Source: Mesorhizobium sp.
Lineage (GTDB): Bacteria > Pseudomonadota > Alphaproteobacteria > Rhizobiales > Rhizobiaceae
Assembly (NCBI GenBank): GCA_019635735.1
Contig: JAHBYX010000007.1
Coordinates: forward strand, 1-64,000
Direction of reading: 5' to 3'
DNA length: 64,000 nt
Numbering within the stretch: position 1 is the first letter of the stretch; each line of letters opens with the position of its first letter. A program made the translations under genes and the position numbers. Below are positions 30,784 through 40,675 of this stretch, piece after piece. The notes beneath the pieces were generated by a model. It was not told the DNA's origin, did not search any database, and saw only the letters and a program-made list of their open reading frames with translations.

Positions 30784-31119
30784 TTAGCCTGCCTTGTCGG
30801 TCTTCCGCTTCTCCTGCATGTAGTGGCGCAGGACGGCATTGATGCGCGTCTGGTAGCCCTTGCCGGTCGCCTTGAAGAAGTCGAGCACGTCCTTGTCGAG
30901 ACGAATCGAGATCGGATCCTTCGGCACCGGAATGACGAGGGTGGCCTTCGACCAGTCGATGTCCATGAAGTCAGCCCAGTCGGGATCGTCACGCATCTGC
31001 GCTTCGATTTCCTCGTCGGTCATGGCGTCGACGCGTGCCCAGTCGGTGCGACTGCCGTGGAGCCGGACGCGCTCGAGCGCTTCATCCAGGGTAGTGGAGA
31101 CGATATTCTCTTTTTTCAT
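30784..31119 (-). CDS. brnA: BrnA family antitoxin
   Basis: 111 residues from the ATG at 31119 (MKKENIVSTTLDEALERVR). The C-terminal part has the BrnA ribbon-helix-helix: PKDPISIRLDKDVLDFFKATGKGYQTRINAVLRHYM. The acidic middle (DDPDWADFMDIDWSKA) is the usual BrnA linker. BrnA neutralises BrnT and represses the operon promoter. The gene overlaps the end of brnT by 38 bp, so the two are cotranscribed with toxin first, as is usual for BrnTA. Confidence 0.9.
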   Translation of the reverse strand: MKKENIVSTTLDEALERVRLHGSRTDWARVDAMTDEEIEAQMRDDPDWADFMDIDWSKATLVIPVPKDPISIRLDKDVLDFFKATGKGYQTRINAVLRHYMQEKRKTDKAG

Positions 31120-31378
31120 TTTTCCGTGCCGGCCTCGCCGATATAATCCAACATGTGTCACCGCGAGGCGCATAGACAACCGCGATTACACGATCCGAGT
31201 GAGGACATATCGCTAGAATCCGGACTTCTCCGTTTCTGTCGGACCGGGCTTCGAGATGGGGCCGGGATAGTGCAATAAGGGCCTCGTCGAAGTCTATCCC
31301 ATGCTTTGCGAGGTTGGTCTGTTCTTTAGGCCCATGCCAGTCGAACCGGGTGAACCGAACCTTTTCGACAATGCGCAT
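31082..31378 (-). CDS. brnT: BrnT family ribonuclease toxin
   Basis: 98 residues with the BrnT layout: FDWHGPKEQTNLAKHGIDFDEALIAL near the start, then a beta-rich core (RILAICPHSDRVIAVVYAPRG) and a C-terminal ISARPARKNEKREY, the conserved basic motif of the RelE-like fold. BrnT is a ribosome-independent RNase kept in check by BrnA. It is the first gene of the brnTA operon and starts about 50 bp downstream of a good promoter. Confidence 0.9.
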   Translation of the reverse strand: MRIVEKVRFTRFDWHGPKEQTNLAKHGIDFDEALIALSRPHLEARSDRNGEVRILAICPHSDRVIAVVYAPRGDTCWIISARPARKNEKREYRLHYPG

Positions 31379-31425
31379 GCCGGCCTCCTGTCAATTGAGA
31401 CTAACAGCACGTCATGCGCTTGTTT

Positions 31426-31456
31426 TGTATATACACGCGTATTTGCTGTCTTGCAA
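31426..31456 (-). promoter_or_regulatory. Likely brnTA promoter with palindromic operator
   Basis: On the minus strand TTGCAA (31451-31456) and TATATA (31428-31433) are separated by 17 bp, a good sigma-70-like pair. The -10 is embedded in the perfect 10-bp palindrome TGTATATACA (31426-31435), a natural place for BrnA autorepression. It lies 48 bp upstream of the brnT start. Confidence 0.55.
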
Positions 31457-31525
31457 GCCTGTGGATGGCGGTGAAACGCGACCAAGGCTCTCGCGCGCCG
31501 GGGCGGAGCGGCCTACATACGGACC

Positions 31526-33436
31526 ATGCGCTTTCCGCCAAGCTTCCTCGACGAGATCCGCGACCGGGTGCCGATTTCCTCGGTGATCGGCAGCCGCGTC
31601 TCGTGGGACCGCAAGAAGACCAATGCTTCGCGCGGCGACTACTGGGCCTGCTGCCCGTTCCATGGCGAGAAGTCGCCGTCGTTCCACTGCGAGGACAAGA
31701 AGGGGCGCTACCACTGCTTCGGCTGCGGCGTGTCGGGCGACCATTTCCGCTTCCTGACCGACCTCGAGGGCCTGTCGTTCCCCGAAGCCGTCGAGCGGAT
31801 CGCCGGCATGGCGGGCGTGGCGATGCCCGCGCGCGACGAAGCGCAGGAACGCAGGGAACAGCAGCGGGCCAGCCTGACCGACGTGATGGAAATGGCGGCG
31901 CGCTGGTTCCAGGATCGCCTGCAGGGGCCGGAAGGGGCGAAGGCCCGCGCCTATCTGCGCGACCGGGGGCTCACCTCGGTGACGCAGCAGACGTTCCGGC
32001 TGGGCTATGCGCCCGAAAGCCGAAACGCGCTGAAGGAATACCTCGCGTCGAAGGGGATCACCAAGGACCAGATCGAGGCCTGCGGGCTGGTGCGGCACGG
32101 CGACGACATCGCCGTTTCCTACGACTATTTCCGCGACCGGATCATGTTCCCGATCGAGGACCGCCAGGGCAAGGTGATCGCCTTCGGCGGGCGGGCGCTG
32201 AGTTCGGATGCGCTGGCCAAATACATGAACTCGCCGGATACCGAGCTCTTCCACAAGGGCAACGTGCTCTACAATTTCGCCCGCGCCCGCAAAGCGCAGG
32301 GCAAGGACGGGACGATCATCGCGGTCGAGGGCTACATGGACGCGATCGCGCTGTCTCAGGCGGGCTTCGGCAATGTCGTGGCGCCGCTCGGCACGGCGCT
32401 GACGGAAAACCAGCTCGAACTGCTGTGGCGGATGACCGGCGAGCCAGTGCTCTGCTTCGACGGCGACAAGGCGGGACTGAAGGCGGCGTGGCGCGCGGCG
32501 GATCTTGCCCTGCCGCTGGTGCAGCCGGGCAAGACGGTGCGCTTCGCGCTGCTGGCCGAGGGCAAGGATCCGGACGATCTGGTGCGGACGGAAGGGCCGG
32601 ACGCGTTTGCGAAAGTGCTGGGAGAGGCGCGGCCGCTCGTCGACCTGATCTGGATGCGCGAAACGTCGGGCGGGGTGTTCGACACCCCGGAGAAACGGGC
32701 GGAGCTGGAAAAGACGCTGCGGGAGATAACCTCGCGTATCCGGGACGAAACCGTGCGTTTCCACTACAGCCAGGAAATGCGCGAGCGCGTGCAGGTGTTC
32801 TTCGGCTCGAGGCGCCCGCCGCGCAACCAGGGCGGCAATTTCCGCAAGGACGACTGGCAGCGGAAAGGGCCGATCGCCGAGGGACGCATGCCGGTGAGCG
32901 AAAGCCTGACGCGGTCGGCGCTGGTCAAGGGCGGGGCGATGCCGCTGCGCGAGGCGACGATCATGGTGGCGCTGATCAGCCATCCGGCGCTGATCGAGGA
33001 GAACTACGAACAGATCGAGATGCTCGACCTGTCGCATCCGGGACTGGCGCAACTGCACGCGGCGATGCTCGACGCGCTGGCGCATGACGCCGCCGGCGAC
33101 CGGGGATCGCTGCTGGAGGTGGTGCGCGCGGCCGGACTGGAGCCGGTGTGGGACCAGGCGACCACGATGGTGCGCCGGGTGCGGGAATGGTCGGCGCTGG
33201 AGGATGCGGCACTGGACGACGCCCGCGACGCCTTCGCGCAGGCGCTCCACTTGCACCGCAGCCAGCGCACTCTACATAAGGAACTGAAGGCGGCGGAGAT
33301 TGCGCTCGCGTCGGAATCGACGGAAGAGAACTTCCTCCGCCTTCTCGACATACAGTCACAGTTCCGCGACATCCAGGCAACCGAAGCGCTGATCGAGGGC
33401 TTCGGCGTGCAGTCGGGGCGCGCGGGACGAAACTGA
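31526..33436 (+). CDS. dnaG: DNA primase
   Basis: 636 residues. The N-terminal CHC2 zinc ribbon is complete (CCPFHGEKSPSFHC then HCFGCG), followed by the primase catalytic core and a TOPRIM domain with IIAVEGYMDAIAL and LCFDGDKAGLKAA. The C-terminal about 170 residues are the helicase-binding domain. DnaG makes the RNA primers for replication. It is followed 375 bp later by rpoD, as in the macromolecular-synthesis operon, but an rpsU gene is absent here. Confidence 0.98.
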   Translation: MRFPPSFLDEIRDRVPISSVIGSRVSWDRKKTNASRGDYWACCPFHGEKSPSFHCEDKKGRYHCFGCGVSGDHFRFLTDLEGLSFPEAVERIAGMAGVAMPARDEAQERREQQRASLTDVMEMAARWFQDRLQGPEGAKARAYLRDRGLTSVTQQTFRLGYAPESRNALKEYLASKGITKDQIEACGLVRHGDDIAVSYDYFRDRIMFPIEDRQGKVIAFGGRALSSDALAKYMNSPDTELFHKGNVLYNFARARKAQGKDGTIIAVEGYMDAIALSQAGFGNVVAPLGTALTENQLELLWRMTGEPVLCFDGDKAGLKAAWRAADLALPLVQPGKTVRFALLAEGKDPDDLVRTEGPDAFAKVLGEARPLVDLIWMRETSGGVFDTPEKRAELEKTLREITSRIRDETVRFHYSQEMRERVQVFFGSRRPPRNQGGNFRKDDWQRKGPIAEGRMPVSESLTRSALVKGGAMPLREATIMVALISHPALIEENYEQIEMLDLSHPGLAQLHAAMLDALAHDAAGDRGSLLEVVRAAGLEPVWDQATTMVRRVREWSALEDAALDDARDAFAQALHLHRSQRTLHKELKAAEIALASESTEENFLRLLDIQSQFRDIQATEALIEGFGVQSGRAGRN

Positions 33437-33811
33437 ATGTCGTGCAAAGCGTCCGAAAACCGGGCGAAACACCCCAATTGATTCGCTTTTTTGCCGCGAA
33501 TCAGGTTTGAGCCGCTTGACGTTCGGTACAATTGTCGGAATCACGACGGTTCGAGACAGGCAAATCTGCGGAAAACCGCGAGATCATGAACTGGCCGAAA
33601 GGCCGAGGAACAGGACGGAGCGCTGGCCGCTGCAGGGAAACGGATCCCGCAACCGGTAACAGGGTTAATCGGACATTAAGCGGATCGCCGGATAGCTGCT
33701 CCCGCAGGGGCGGAAATCGAATCGTATCCGCACCTTATCCTCGGCAGACGAATCCTGTGCCCTATCTATAGGGACGGACTCAGACGGCCCACGCGTTTGG
33801 AGATGCATAGA
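33437..33811 (+). promoter_or_regulatory. dnaG-rpoD intergenic region, probable rpoD control region
   Basis: A 375-bp stretch with no supported gene. It holds TTGACG at 33516-33521 without a convincing -10, and the inverted repeat CCCTAT-CT-ATAGGG at 33760-33773, centred about 45 bp upstream of the rpoD ATG. These are candidate regulatory sites only; no transcription start can be fixed from sequence alone. Confidence 0.35.
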
Positions 33812-35833
<2,022 letters not shown>

Positions 35834-35843
35834 GAGCGCAGGC

Positions 35844-36110
35844 ATGCCGACCATTTCCATCTTCTTTGGAGTGGTCGTGCAGATGTACTGGAACGATCAC
35901 AATCCGCCCCACTTCCATGCGTTCTATCAGGGAAGCAGGGCGCTGATTGCTATCGGGACCGGCGAGATCATCGCCGGTTCTCTTCCTCCCGGCGTGAGGA
36001 GAATCTTGCGGGACTGGACGCTGCTTCACCACGCCGAATTGATGGCGAACTGGGAACGCGGTATGCTGCAAGAGCCGTTCCAATCCGTCCCGGGAGCTGA
36101 CGAAGCATGA
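35844..36110 (+). CDS. DUF4160 domain protein
   Basis: 88 residues, essentially one DUF4160 domain: MPTISIFFGVVVQMYW, then NDHNPPHFHAFYQGSRALI. It overlaps the next gene by 4 bp (ATGA), and the DUF4160 plus DUF2442 pairing recurs in bacteria and has been considered a toxin-antitoxin-like module. That role is unproven, and which partner would be toxic is unknown. It begins 10 bp after rpoD stops, so it may be read from the rpoD transcript. Confidence 0.85.
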   Translation: MPTISIFFGVVVQMYWNDHNPPHFHAFYQGSRALIAIGTGEIIAGSLPPGVRRILRDWTLLHHAELMANWERGMLQEPFQSVPGADEA

Positions 36111-36379
36111 TCGAGATGGTCGAAACCACCGAGGCGAAAGCACTACCGGGCCATCGGCTTTGGCTCCGATTTTCCGATGGAAGCGAAGGGGTATATGACC
36201 TTGCGCCGATCCTGGCGAAGGGCGGCTCTATGGTATCCGCGCTCAATGATCCGGCGATGTTCGAGAGGGTGTACATCTCGTTCGGCGTGCCGACATGGCC
36301 GAATGGTTTCGACCTCGATGCGATCAATCTCCATCGCCAGTTGCGCGAGCAGGGGCTGCTGAAGCGGCCGGCCGCGTAG
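36107..36379 (+). CDS. DUF2442 domain protein
   Basis: 90 residues matching DUF2442: ALPGHRLWLRFSDGSEGVYDLAPIL in the first half and VYISFGVPTWPNGFDLDAINLHRQL in the second. It is translationally coupled to the DUF4160 gene. DUF2442 has a small beta-rich fold; it is often the partner of DUF4160. A rho-independent terminator lies 57 bp downstream and ends this unit. Confidence 0.87.
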   Translation: MIEMVETTEAKALPGHRLWLRFSDGSEGVYDLAPILAKGGSMVSALNDPAMFERVYISFGVPTWPNGFDLDAINLHRQLREQGLLKRPAA

Positions 36380-36436
36380 ATTCTTCGACCTCCGCACTTC
36401 GCTGCGGATAGACCTGGATCGGATATTATCCTGAAG

Positions 36437-36463
36437 AAGCCGCGGCATCGTCCGCGGCTTTTT
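36437..36463 (+). terminator. Rho-independent terminator after the DUF4160/DUF2442 pair
   Basis: AAGCCGCGG (36437-36445) pairs perfectly with CCGCGGCTT (36452-36460) around CATCGT, followed directly by TTT. It should stop transcription of the rpoD-DUF4160-DUF2442 stretch. Confidence 0.85.
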
Positions 36464-36503
36464 GTTGTGGTAAGCACAGGGCCATTCAAGGGGGGACTGG
36501 ACG

Positions 36504-36878
36504 ATGAGACCTGTTGCACGAGTATTGCTGAGCGGCGCGTTTGCGGTCGGCCTGAGCCTGGCCGGCGCCGGCGTGGCGCTGGCGGATTTCGGGGCGATCG
36601 CGTTTTCCCCGCAATCCGGCGCCTACGGATATTCCTACGGCGCCGGAACGCGGGCGCAGGCCGAGCGGATCGCGATGAGCAATTGCCGGGCCAACGGTGC
36701 CGGCTGCCGCCTGCTGGTCTATTTCCGCAACGCCTGCGGCGCGCTCGCGGTGGGCAACGGCAACGGATACGGATATGCCTGGGCCGGGACCCGCGGCCAG
36801 GCCGAGGGGCGGGCGATGCAGGAATGCCGCAACCAGACGTCATCCTGCCGGCTCGTGGCGTGGAGCTGCAGCGGCTGA
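36504..36878 (+). CDS. DUF4189 domain secreted protein
   Basis: 124 residues. A Sec signal peptide (residues 1-28, ending VALA) is followed by the DUF4189 domain: FGAIAFSPQSGAYGYSYGAGTRAQAERIAMSNC with a second half-repeat WAGTRGQAEGRAMQECRNQ. The mature part has six cysteines that could form disulfides. DUF4189 proteins are exported and of unknown function. GGGGGGA upstream of the ATG fits a ribosome site. Its position before the anaerobic ubiquinone genes seems incidental. Confidence 0.88.
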   Translation: MRPVARVLLSGAFAVGLSLAGAGVALADFGAIAFSPQSGAYGYSYGAGTRAQAERIAMSNCRANGAGCRLLVYFRNACGALAVGNGNGYGYAWAGTRGQAEGRAMQECRNQTSSCRLVAWSCSG

Positions 36879-36960
36879 CCTGCCAGCGTCTGCACGATCG
36901 CGGCTTTCGCCCCGGCGACGCGGAGCGGACGGCCGCGAGCACGGATCGCGGCCTCGCACC

Positions 36961-36974
36961 TTGACCCTGATCAA
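36961..36974 (+). promoter_or_regulatory. FNR/FixK-type box upstream of ubiT
   Basis: TTGACCCTGATCAA matches the FNR consensus TTGAT-N4-ATCAA except for one base. It lies 34 bp before the ubiT ATG. The place and match suggest activation by FnrN or a FixK-type regulator under low oxygen, fitting an oxygen-independent pathway. If it acts as a class II site, the start of transcription would be very near the ATG, so the exact arrangement needs mapping. Confidence 0.65.
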
Positions 36975-37007
36975 AACGCGCGTGCGGGCGCCGGGCTAAC
37001 TGGAGCC

Positions 37008-37529
37008 ATGCAAGATCTCGCCCGCCGCCGGAGCGTCTCCTCGCCGCCGGATCTCTCCCGTTTCCTGCCGCCGCCGCTGTTCGTGCTGCAGCCGCTGCTC
37101 GGCTTCGTGGTCAGGCGGGTCGCGCAGAAGCATCCGGCGCTGTTCGACCGGCTGGGCCCGCATCGCAGGACCCGGTTCGTGATCGATCCGCGCGGACTGC
37201 CCTTCGCGCTGCTGCTGGTGCCGGATCCGGAGGCGCTGGAGTTCCGGGCGGTGGCGCGCGGCCGCGAGCCGGCGAGCGACGCGCGCATCGCCGGGCGTTT
37301 CCTCGACCTGCTCAGTCTGGTGGACGGGGCGGCCGACGGCGACGCGCTGTTCTTTTCGCGCGATCTCGAGATCAGCGGCGACACGGAAGCGGTGGTCTGC
37401 CTGAGGAATGCTCTGGACGATGTCGAGCACTCGATTGCCGAGGACGTGGCGGGTCTTTTCGGAGCGCCGGGGCGGCTCGCTCTCGACATGCTGCGCCGCG
37501 CCAGGCGGGATAACGGAGACAGGTCATGA
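37008..37529 (+). CDS. ubiT: SCP2-domain accessory factor of anaerobic ubiquinone synthesis
   Basis: 173 residues. After a short Arg-rich leader and a hydrophobic segment (PPPLFVLQPLLGFVVRRVA) comes an SCP2 lipid-binding fold, with RTRFVIDPRGLPFALLLVPDP and FFSRDLEISGDTEAVVCLRNALDDVE, the motif seen in YhbT/UbiT. UbiT carries ubiquinone intermediates in the oxygen-independent pathway. It overlaps ubiU by 4 bp and heads a ubiTUV operon behind an FNR-type box. GGAG lies close before the ATG. Confidence 0.88.
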   Translation: MQDLARRRSVSSPPDLSRFLPPPLFVLQPLLGFVVRRVAQKHPALFDRLGPHRRTRFVIDPRGLPFALLLVPDPEALEFRAVARGREPASDARIAGRFLDLLSLVDGAADGDALFFSRDLEISGDTEAVVCLRNALDDVEHSIAEDVAGLFGAPGRLALDMLRRARRDNGDRS

Positions 37530-38524
37530 AGCGACCGGAACTCGTCTGCCCGGCGGGCACGCCGGCGTCGCTGCGCACCGCGGTCGACGCCGGGGCCGAC
37601 GCCGTCTATTGCGGCTTCCAGAACGCCACGAATGCACGCAACTTTCCCGGCCTCAACTTCACGCAGCGCGAACTCTCCGTCGCGGTCGAATATGCGCACA
37701 ATGCCGGCGCCAAGGTGCTGCTTGCCGTCAACACATTTCCGACGGCCGGCCGGTTCGACCTCTGGCGGGAGGCGATCGACCTGGGAGCCGCGCTGGAGGT
37801 CGACGCTTTCATCGTCGCCGACATCGGCGTCGCGGCCTACGCCGCCGAGAAGTGGCCTGAACGGCGGCTGCATCTGTCGGTGCAGGCGGCGGCGTCGAGC
37901 CCGGAGGCGATCGGCTATTACGCGCGCGAGTTTGGCGTGAAGCGCGTCGTGCTGCCGCGCATCCTGACGGTGCCGGAGATCAGGGCCCTGGCAGACGCCA
38001 TTCCCTGCGAGATCGAGACCTTCGTGTTCGGCAATCACGGGCTGATGGTGGAGGGCCGGTGCAGCCTGACCAATTATGCCACGGGCATTTCCACCAATAT
38101 GGACGGCGTGTGCTCGCCGGCAGCGGATGTGCATTACGATCGCGCCGACGACGGCTCAATCACGACGCGGCTCGGAACCCACACGATCGACCGCTTCGCT
38201 GCCGGCGAACTGGCGGGATATCCCACCATCTGCAAGGGGCGCTATCTGACGCCCGCGAGGGGCGAGCCCTACTACGCGTTCGAGGAGCCGGTGAGCCTGA
38301 ACCTCGCGGCGCTTTTGCCGGACCTGATCGCAGTGGGCGTTGACGCCTTCAAGATCGAGGGACGCCAGCGCTCCCGCGCCTATGTGAAGAGCGTCGTGGA
38401 GGCTTTCCGCACGGCCATCGACAGCGTGCTCGCAGGCGAGCCGCCGCAGCTTGCGGATCTGGTCTCGCTGACGGAAGGCCAGAAGCAGACCGAAGGCGCG
38501 TTCAAGACCAAGAAGTGGCGGTAG
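37526..38524 (+). CDS. ubiU: U32-family ubiquinone hydroxylation protein UbiU
   Basis: 332 residues, U32 peptidase fold: ELVCPAGTPASLRTAVDAGADAVYCGF, then RVVLPRILTVPEI and VKIEGRQRS-like FKIEGRQRSRAYVK. With UbiV it forms the oxygen-independent hydroxylase of ubiquinone synthesis, each subunit holding a [4Fe-4S] cluster. The later three cluster cysteines are here at C179 (EGRC), C196 (GVC) and C236 (TICKGRY), but the first position, seven residues before C179, is Gly172 (GNHGLMVEGRC) where the E. coli protein, as I remember it, has Cys. A nearby Cys161 might stand in. It is coupled to ubiT. Confidence 0.92.
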   Translation: MKRPELVCPAGTPASLRTAVDAGADAVYCGFQNATNARNFPGLNFTQRELSVAVEYAHNAGAKVLLAVNTFPTAGRFDLWREAIDLGAALEVDAFIVADIGVAAYAAEKWPERRLHLSVQAAASSPEAIGYYAREFGVKRVVLPRILTVPEIRALADAIPCEIETFVFGNHGLMVEGRCSLTNYATGISTNMDGVCSPAADVHYDRADDGSITTRLGTHTIDRFAAGELAGYPTICKGRYLTPARGEPYYAFEEPVSLNLAALLPDLIAVGVDAFKIEGRQRSRAYVKSVVEAFRTAIDSVLAGEPPQLADLVSLTEGQKQTEGAFKTKKWR

Positions 38525-38533
38525 GGGCGGGAC

Positions 38534-39445
38534 ATGAGACAGGAATTGACGCTGGGACCGGTGCTCTATCACTGGAGCCCCGAGGAGCTTCTCGACTTCT
38601 ACGCCCGCATCGCCGACGAGGCGCCGGTCGGGACTGTCTATCTCGGCGAGGTCATCTGCTCGAAGCGGAGCCCCTTCTTCGACCGGCATGTTCCGGCGGT
38701 GATCGAGCGGCTGCAGCGTGCGGGCAAGACGGTGGTTCTGTCGTCGCTCGCTGAAGTCGTGCTCAAGCGCGAGCGCGAGATGATGCGGGACTTGTGCGCG
38801 ATGACCGAGCCCGAGATCGAGATCAACAACGCGGCGGGCCTGTTCAGCATCGGCGGACGGGCGCACCGCGTCGGGCCGATGATGAACGTCTACAACGAGC
38901 AGACGATGGCCAGGCTCGCGGCCGGCGGCGCCACGCATTTTTCCCTGCCGGTGGAAATGCCGGGGCCGGTGGTCGGCAGGATGGCCGAGGCGGCCGACAG
39001 GCTCGGCAAGGCGGTGGAGGTGCAGGTGTTCGGCCGCGCCTCGCTGGCTGTGTCGGCGCGCTGCTACCATGCGCGTGCGCACCGCCGCACCAAGGACAGC
39101 TGCCAGTTCGTCTGCGCCGACGACCCCGACGGCATGCCGCTGACCACTGTGACGGGCCAGCCCTTCCTGACGGTGAACGGAATCCAGACCCAGTCGCACA
39201 GCTACGTCAATCTCGCCGACGAGATGGACGAGATGCGGGGGATGAAGGTGACGCATTTCCGCCTGTCGCCGCAGCGGGTCGACATGGTCGCGGTCGCGGA
39301 TATCTTCGCCGAGCGCCTCGCGGGGCGGATCACTGGAGACGAGGCCGCCGCCCAACTCGACGCCCTGAAGCTGCCGGCGCCGTTCTCCAACGGCTTCTGG
39401 CACGGGCGCGAGGGTGGGCGCCAGTTCGGCCCGCGGGCAGCGTAG
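38534..39445 (+). CDS. ubiV: U32-family ubiquinone hydroxylation protein UbiV
   Basis: 303 residues, U32 fold with LTLGPVLYHWSPEELLDFYARIADE at the start. All four expected cluster cysteines are visible: C42 in GEVICSKR and the C-X12-C-X3-C group in ARCYHARAHRRTKDSCQFVC. The spacing equals that of E. coli UbiV. It partners UbiU in oxygen-independent ubiquinone hydroxylation in the cytoplasm. It starts 9 bp after ubiU stops and ends the operon; the next gene is convergent. Confidence 0.93.
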   Translation: MRQELTLGPVLYHWSPEELLDFYARIADEAPVGTVYLGEVICSKRSPFFDRHVPAVIERLQRAGKTVVLSSLAEVVLKREREMMRDLCAMTEPEIEINNAAGLFSIGGRAHRVGPMMNVYNEQTMARLAAGGATHFSLPVEMPGPVVGRMAEAADRLGKAVEVQVFGRASLAVSARCYHARAHRRTKDSCQFVCADDPDGMPLTTVTGQPFLTVNGIQTQSHSYVNLADEMDEMRGMKVTHFRLSPQRVDMVAVADIFAERLAGRITGDEAAAQLDALKLPAPFSNGFWHGREGGRQFGPRAA

Positions 39446-39465
39446 CCTCTTGCTGCCCGGCCCGA

Positions 39466-40674
39466 TCAGCCCGCCGCGCGCCCAGCCTCCGGCCCGACAT
39501 AGCGGGCGCGGGGGCGGATGAGGATGCCGGACTGGAGCTGCTCGATCGCGTGCGCGATCCAGCCGGAGGTGCGGGCGATGGCGAAGAGCGCCATTTCGTG
39601 GCCGACGGGCAGGCCCAGCGTACGCATGAGCACGGCCAGCGCGTAGTCGATGTTCGGATAGAGGCCCGTCGCTTCGGTGACGAGGCGCGGGACGTGGACG
39701 ACCAGGCGCGGGTGGGCACCGGCGGCGGAGAGGGCGCGCAAGAGAACGTCGGCACGGGGATCCCCATCGACGTAGACGGTGTGGCCGAAGCCGGGAATCT
39801 GCTCGCCCAGCGCCACGCGATCGGCGATTGACGCTGCCACGTCGCCATCGCCGAGTTCGGCAACCATGCGGGCGGCGAGCGGCCCGGCGCCGCCATGGCG
39901 CGGACCTTTGAGCGCCGCAAGGCCGGCGATGACGGCGTCGTAGAGGCTGACGCCGGTGGAGGCGGCGCAGCGCGCCGTCCAGGTCGAGGCGTTGAGCTCG
40001 TGATCGGCGAGGAGAACCAGCGCGCGGCGCAACAGATCCTCCGCCGCAGGGTGATCCTTCGCCCAGGCGGATGCGACCTGCCGATGGATCGGCAGGGGCG
40101 AGGGGGCCGTGCCAAGGATCGCGGCGGTGACGAGGCGCATGACGCGGGCGCCGGTTGCGGCGCGGCCTTCGGCCGAGCGGTTGTGGGCGCGCGGATCGGC
40201 GTCGGTGGCGAGCGCGAGGACGGCGATGGCGCGGGGCAGGGGCTTGGCCTCGTTGGCCGCGGCGAAGATCGCCCGCATCGCGTCGTCGAGCACCGGCATG
40301 TTGGTGGCGTCGAAGGGATCGGCGCGGCGAGCGTCCCAGAGGAGGGTGGCGGCCTGTTCGACGGTCGCGGCCTCGGCCAGCGCAACGACGGGCACGCCGC
40401 GATAGATCGGGCCAGCCTCGGTGATGGTGGCGACCGTCGTGTCGAGGACGGGGATGGCCGCTTCCGCCGAGGGCTGAACGGCGCCGGACGACCGGCGGCG
40501 GGCGCGCAGCGCGCGGATGTCGTCGGCGCGGTAGCGCCGGGCACGGCCGTCGCCCACCGGCTCGGAGCGGACGAGGCCACGGCTGACATAGGCATAGAGG
40601 GTGGCCGGCGAGACGGAGAGCTCGGCAGCGGCTTCGCGCGCGGTGAGGAAGGCGGGGGACGAGACGGTTTTCAT
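39466..40674 (-). CDS. Citrate-synthase-like protein with N-terminal HTH
   Basis: 402 residues from the ATG at 40674 (MKTVSSPAFLTAREAAAELSVS). Residues about 8-55 form a MerR/excisionase-type helix-turn-helix (FLTAREAAAELSVSPATLYAYVSRGLVRSE then RRYRADDIRALRARR). The rest is a citrate-synthase fold with NASTWTAR, His in GPRHGGAG, His in GFGHTVYVDGDPRAD and the catalytic Asp in PNIDYALAVL. An enzyme fused to a DNA-binding domain suggests a metabolite-sensing regulator, possibly of the divergent gene and of itself. It may keep citrate or 2-methylcitrate synthase activity. A repeat array lies in the shared promoter region. Confidence 0.9.
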   Translation of the reverse strand: MKTVSSPAFLTAREAAAELSVSPATLYAYVSRGLVRSEPVGDGRARRYRADDIRALRARRRSSGAVQPSAEAAIPVLDTTVATITEAGPIYRGVPVVALAEAATVEQAATLLWDARRADPFDATNMPVLDDAMRAIFAAANEAKPLPRAIAVLALATDADPRAHNRSAEGRAATGARVMRLVTAAILGTAPSPLPIHRQVASAWAKDHPAAEDLLRRALVLLADHELNASTWTARCAASTGVSLYDAVIAGLAALKGPRHGGAGPLAARMVAELGDGDVAASIADRVALGEQIPGFGHTVYVDGDPRADVLLRALSAAGAHPRLVVHVPRLVTEATGLYPNIDYALAVLMRTLGLPVGHEMALFAIARTSGWIAHAIEQLQSGILIRPRARYVGPEAGRAAG

Positions 40675-40675
40675 A

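Noticed and set aside
31412-33256. 614-codon minus-strand frame opposite dnaG
   Set aside because: Antisense shadow rich in Arg, His and Gln; dnaG on the other strand is complete.
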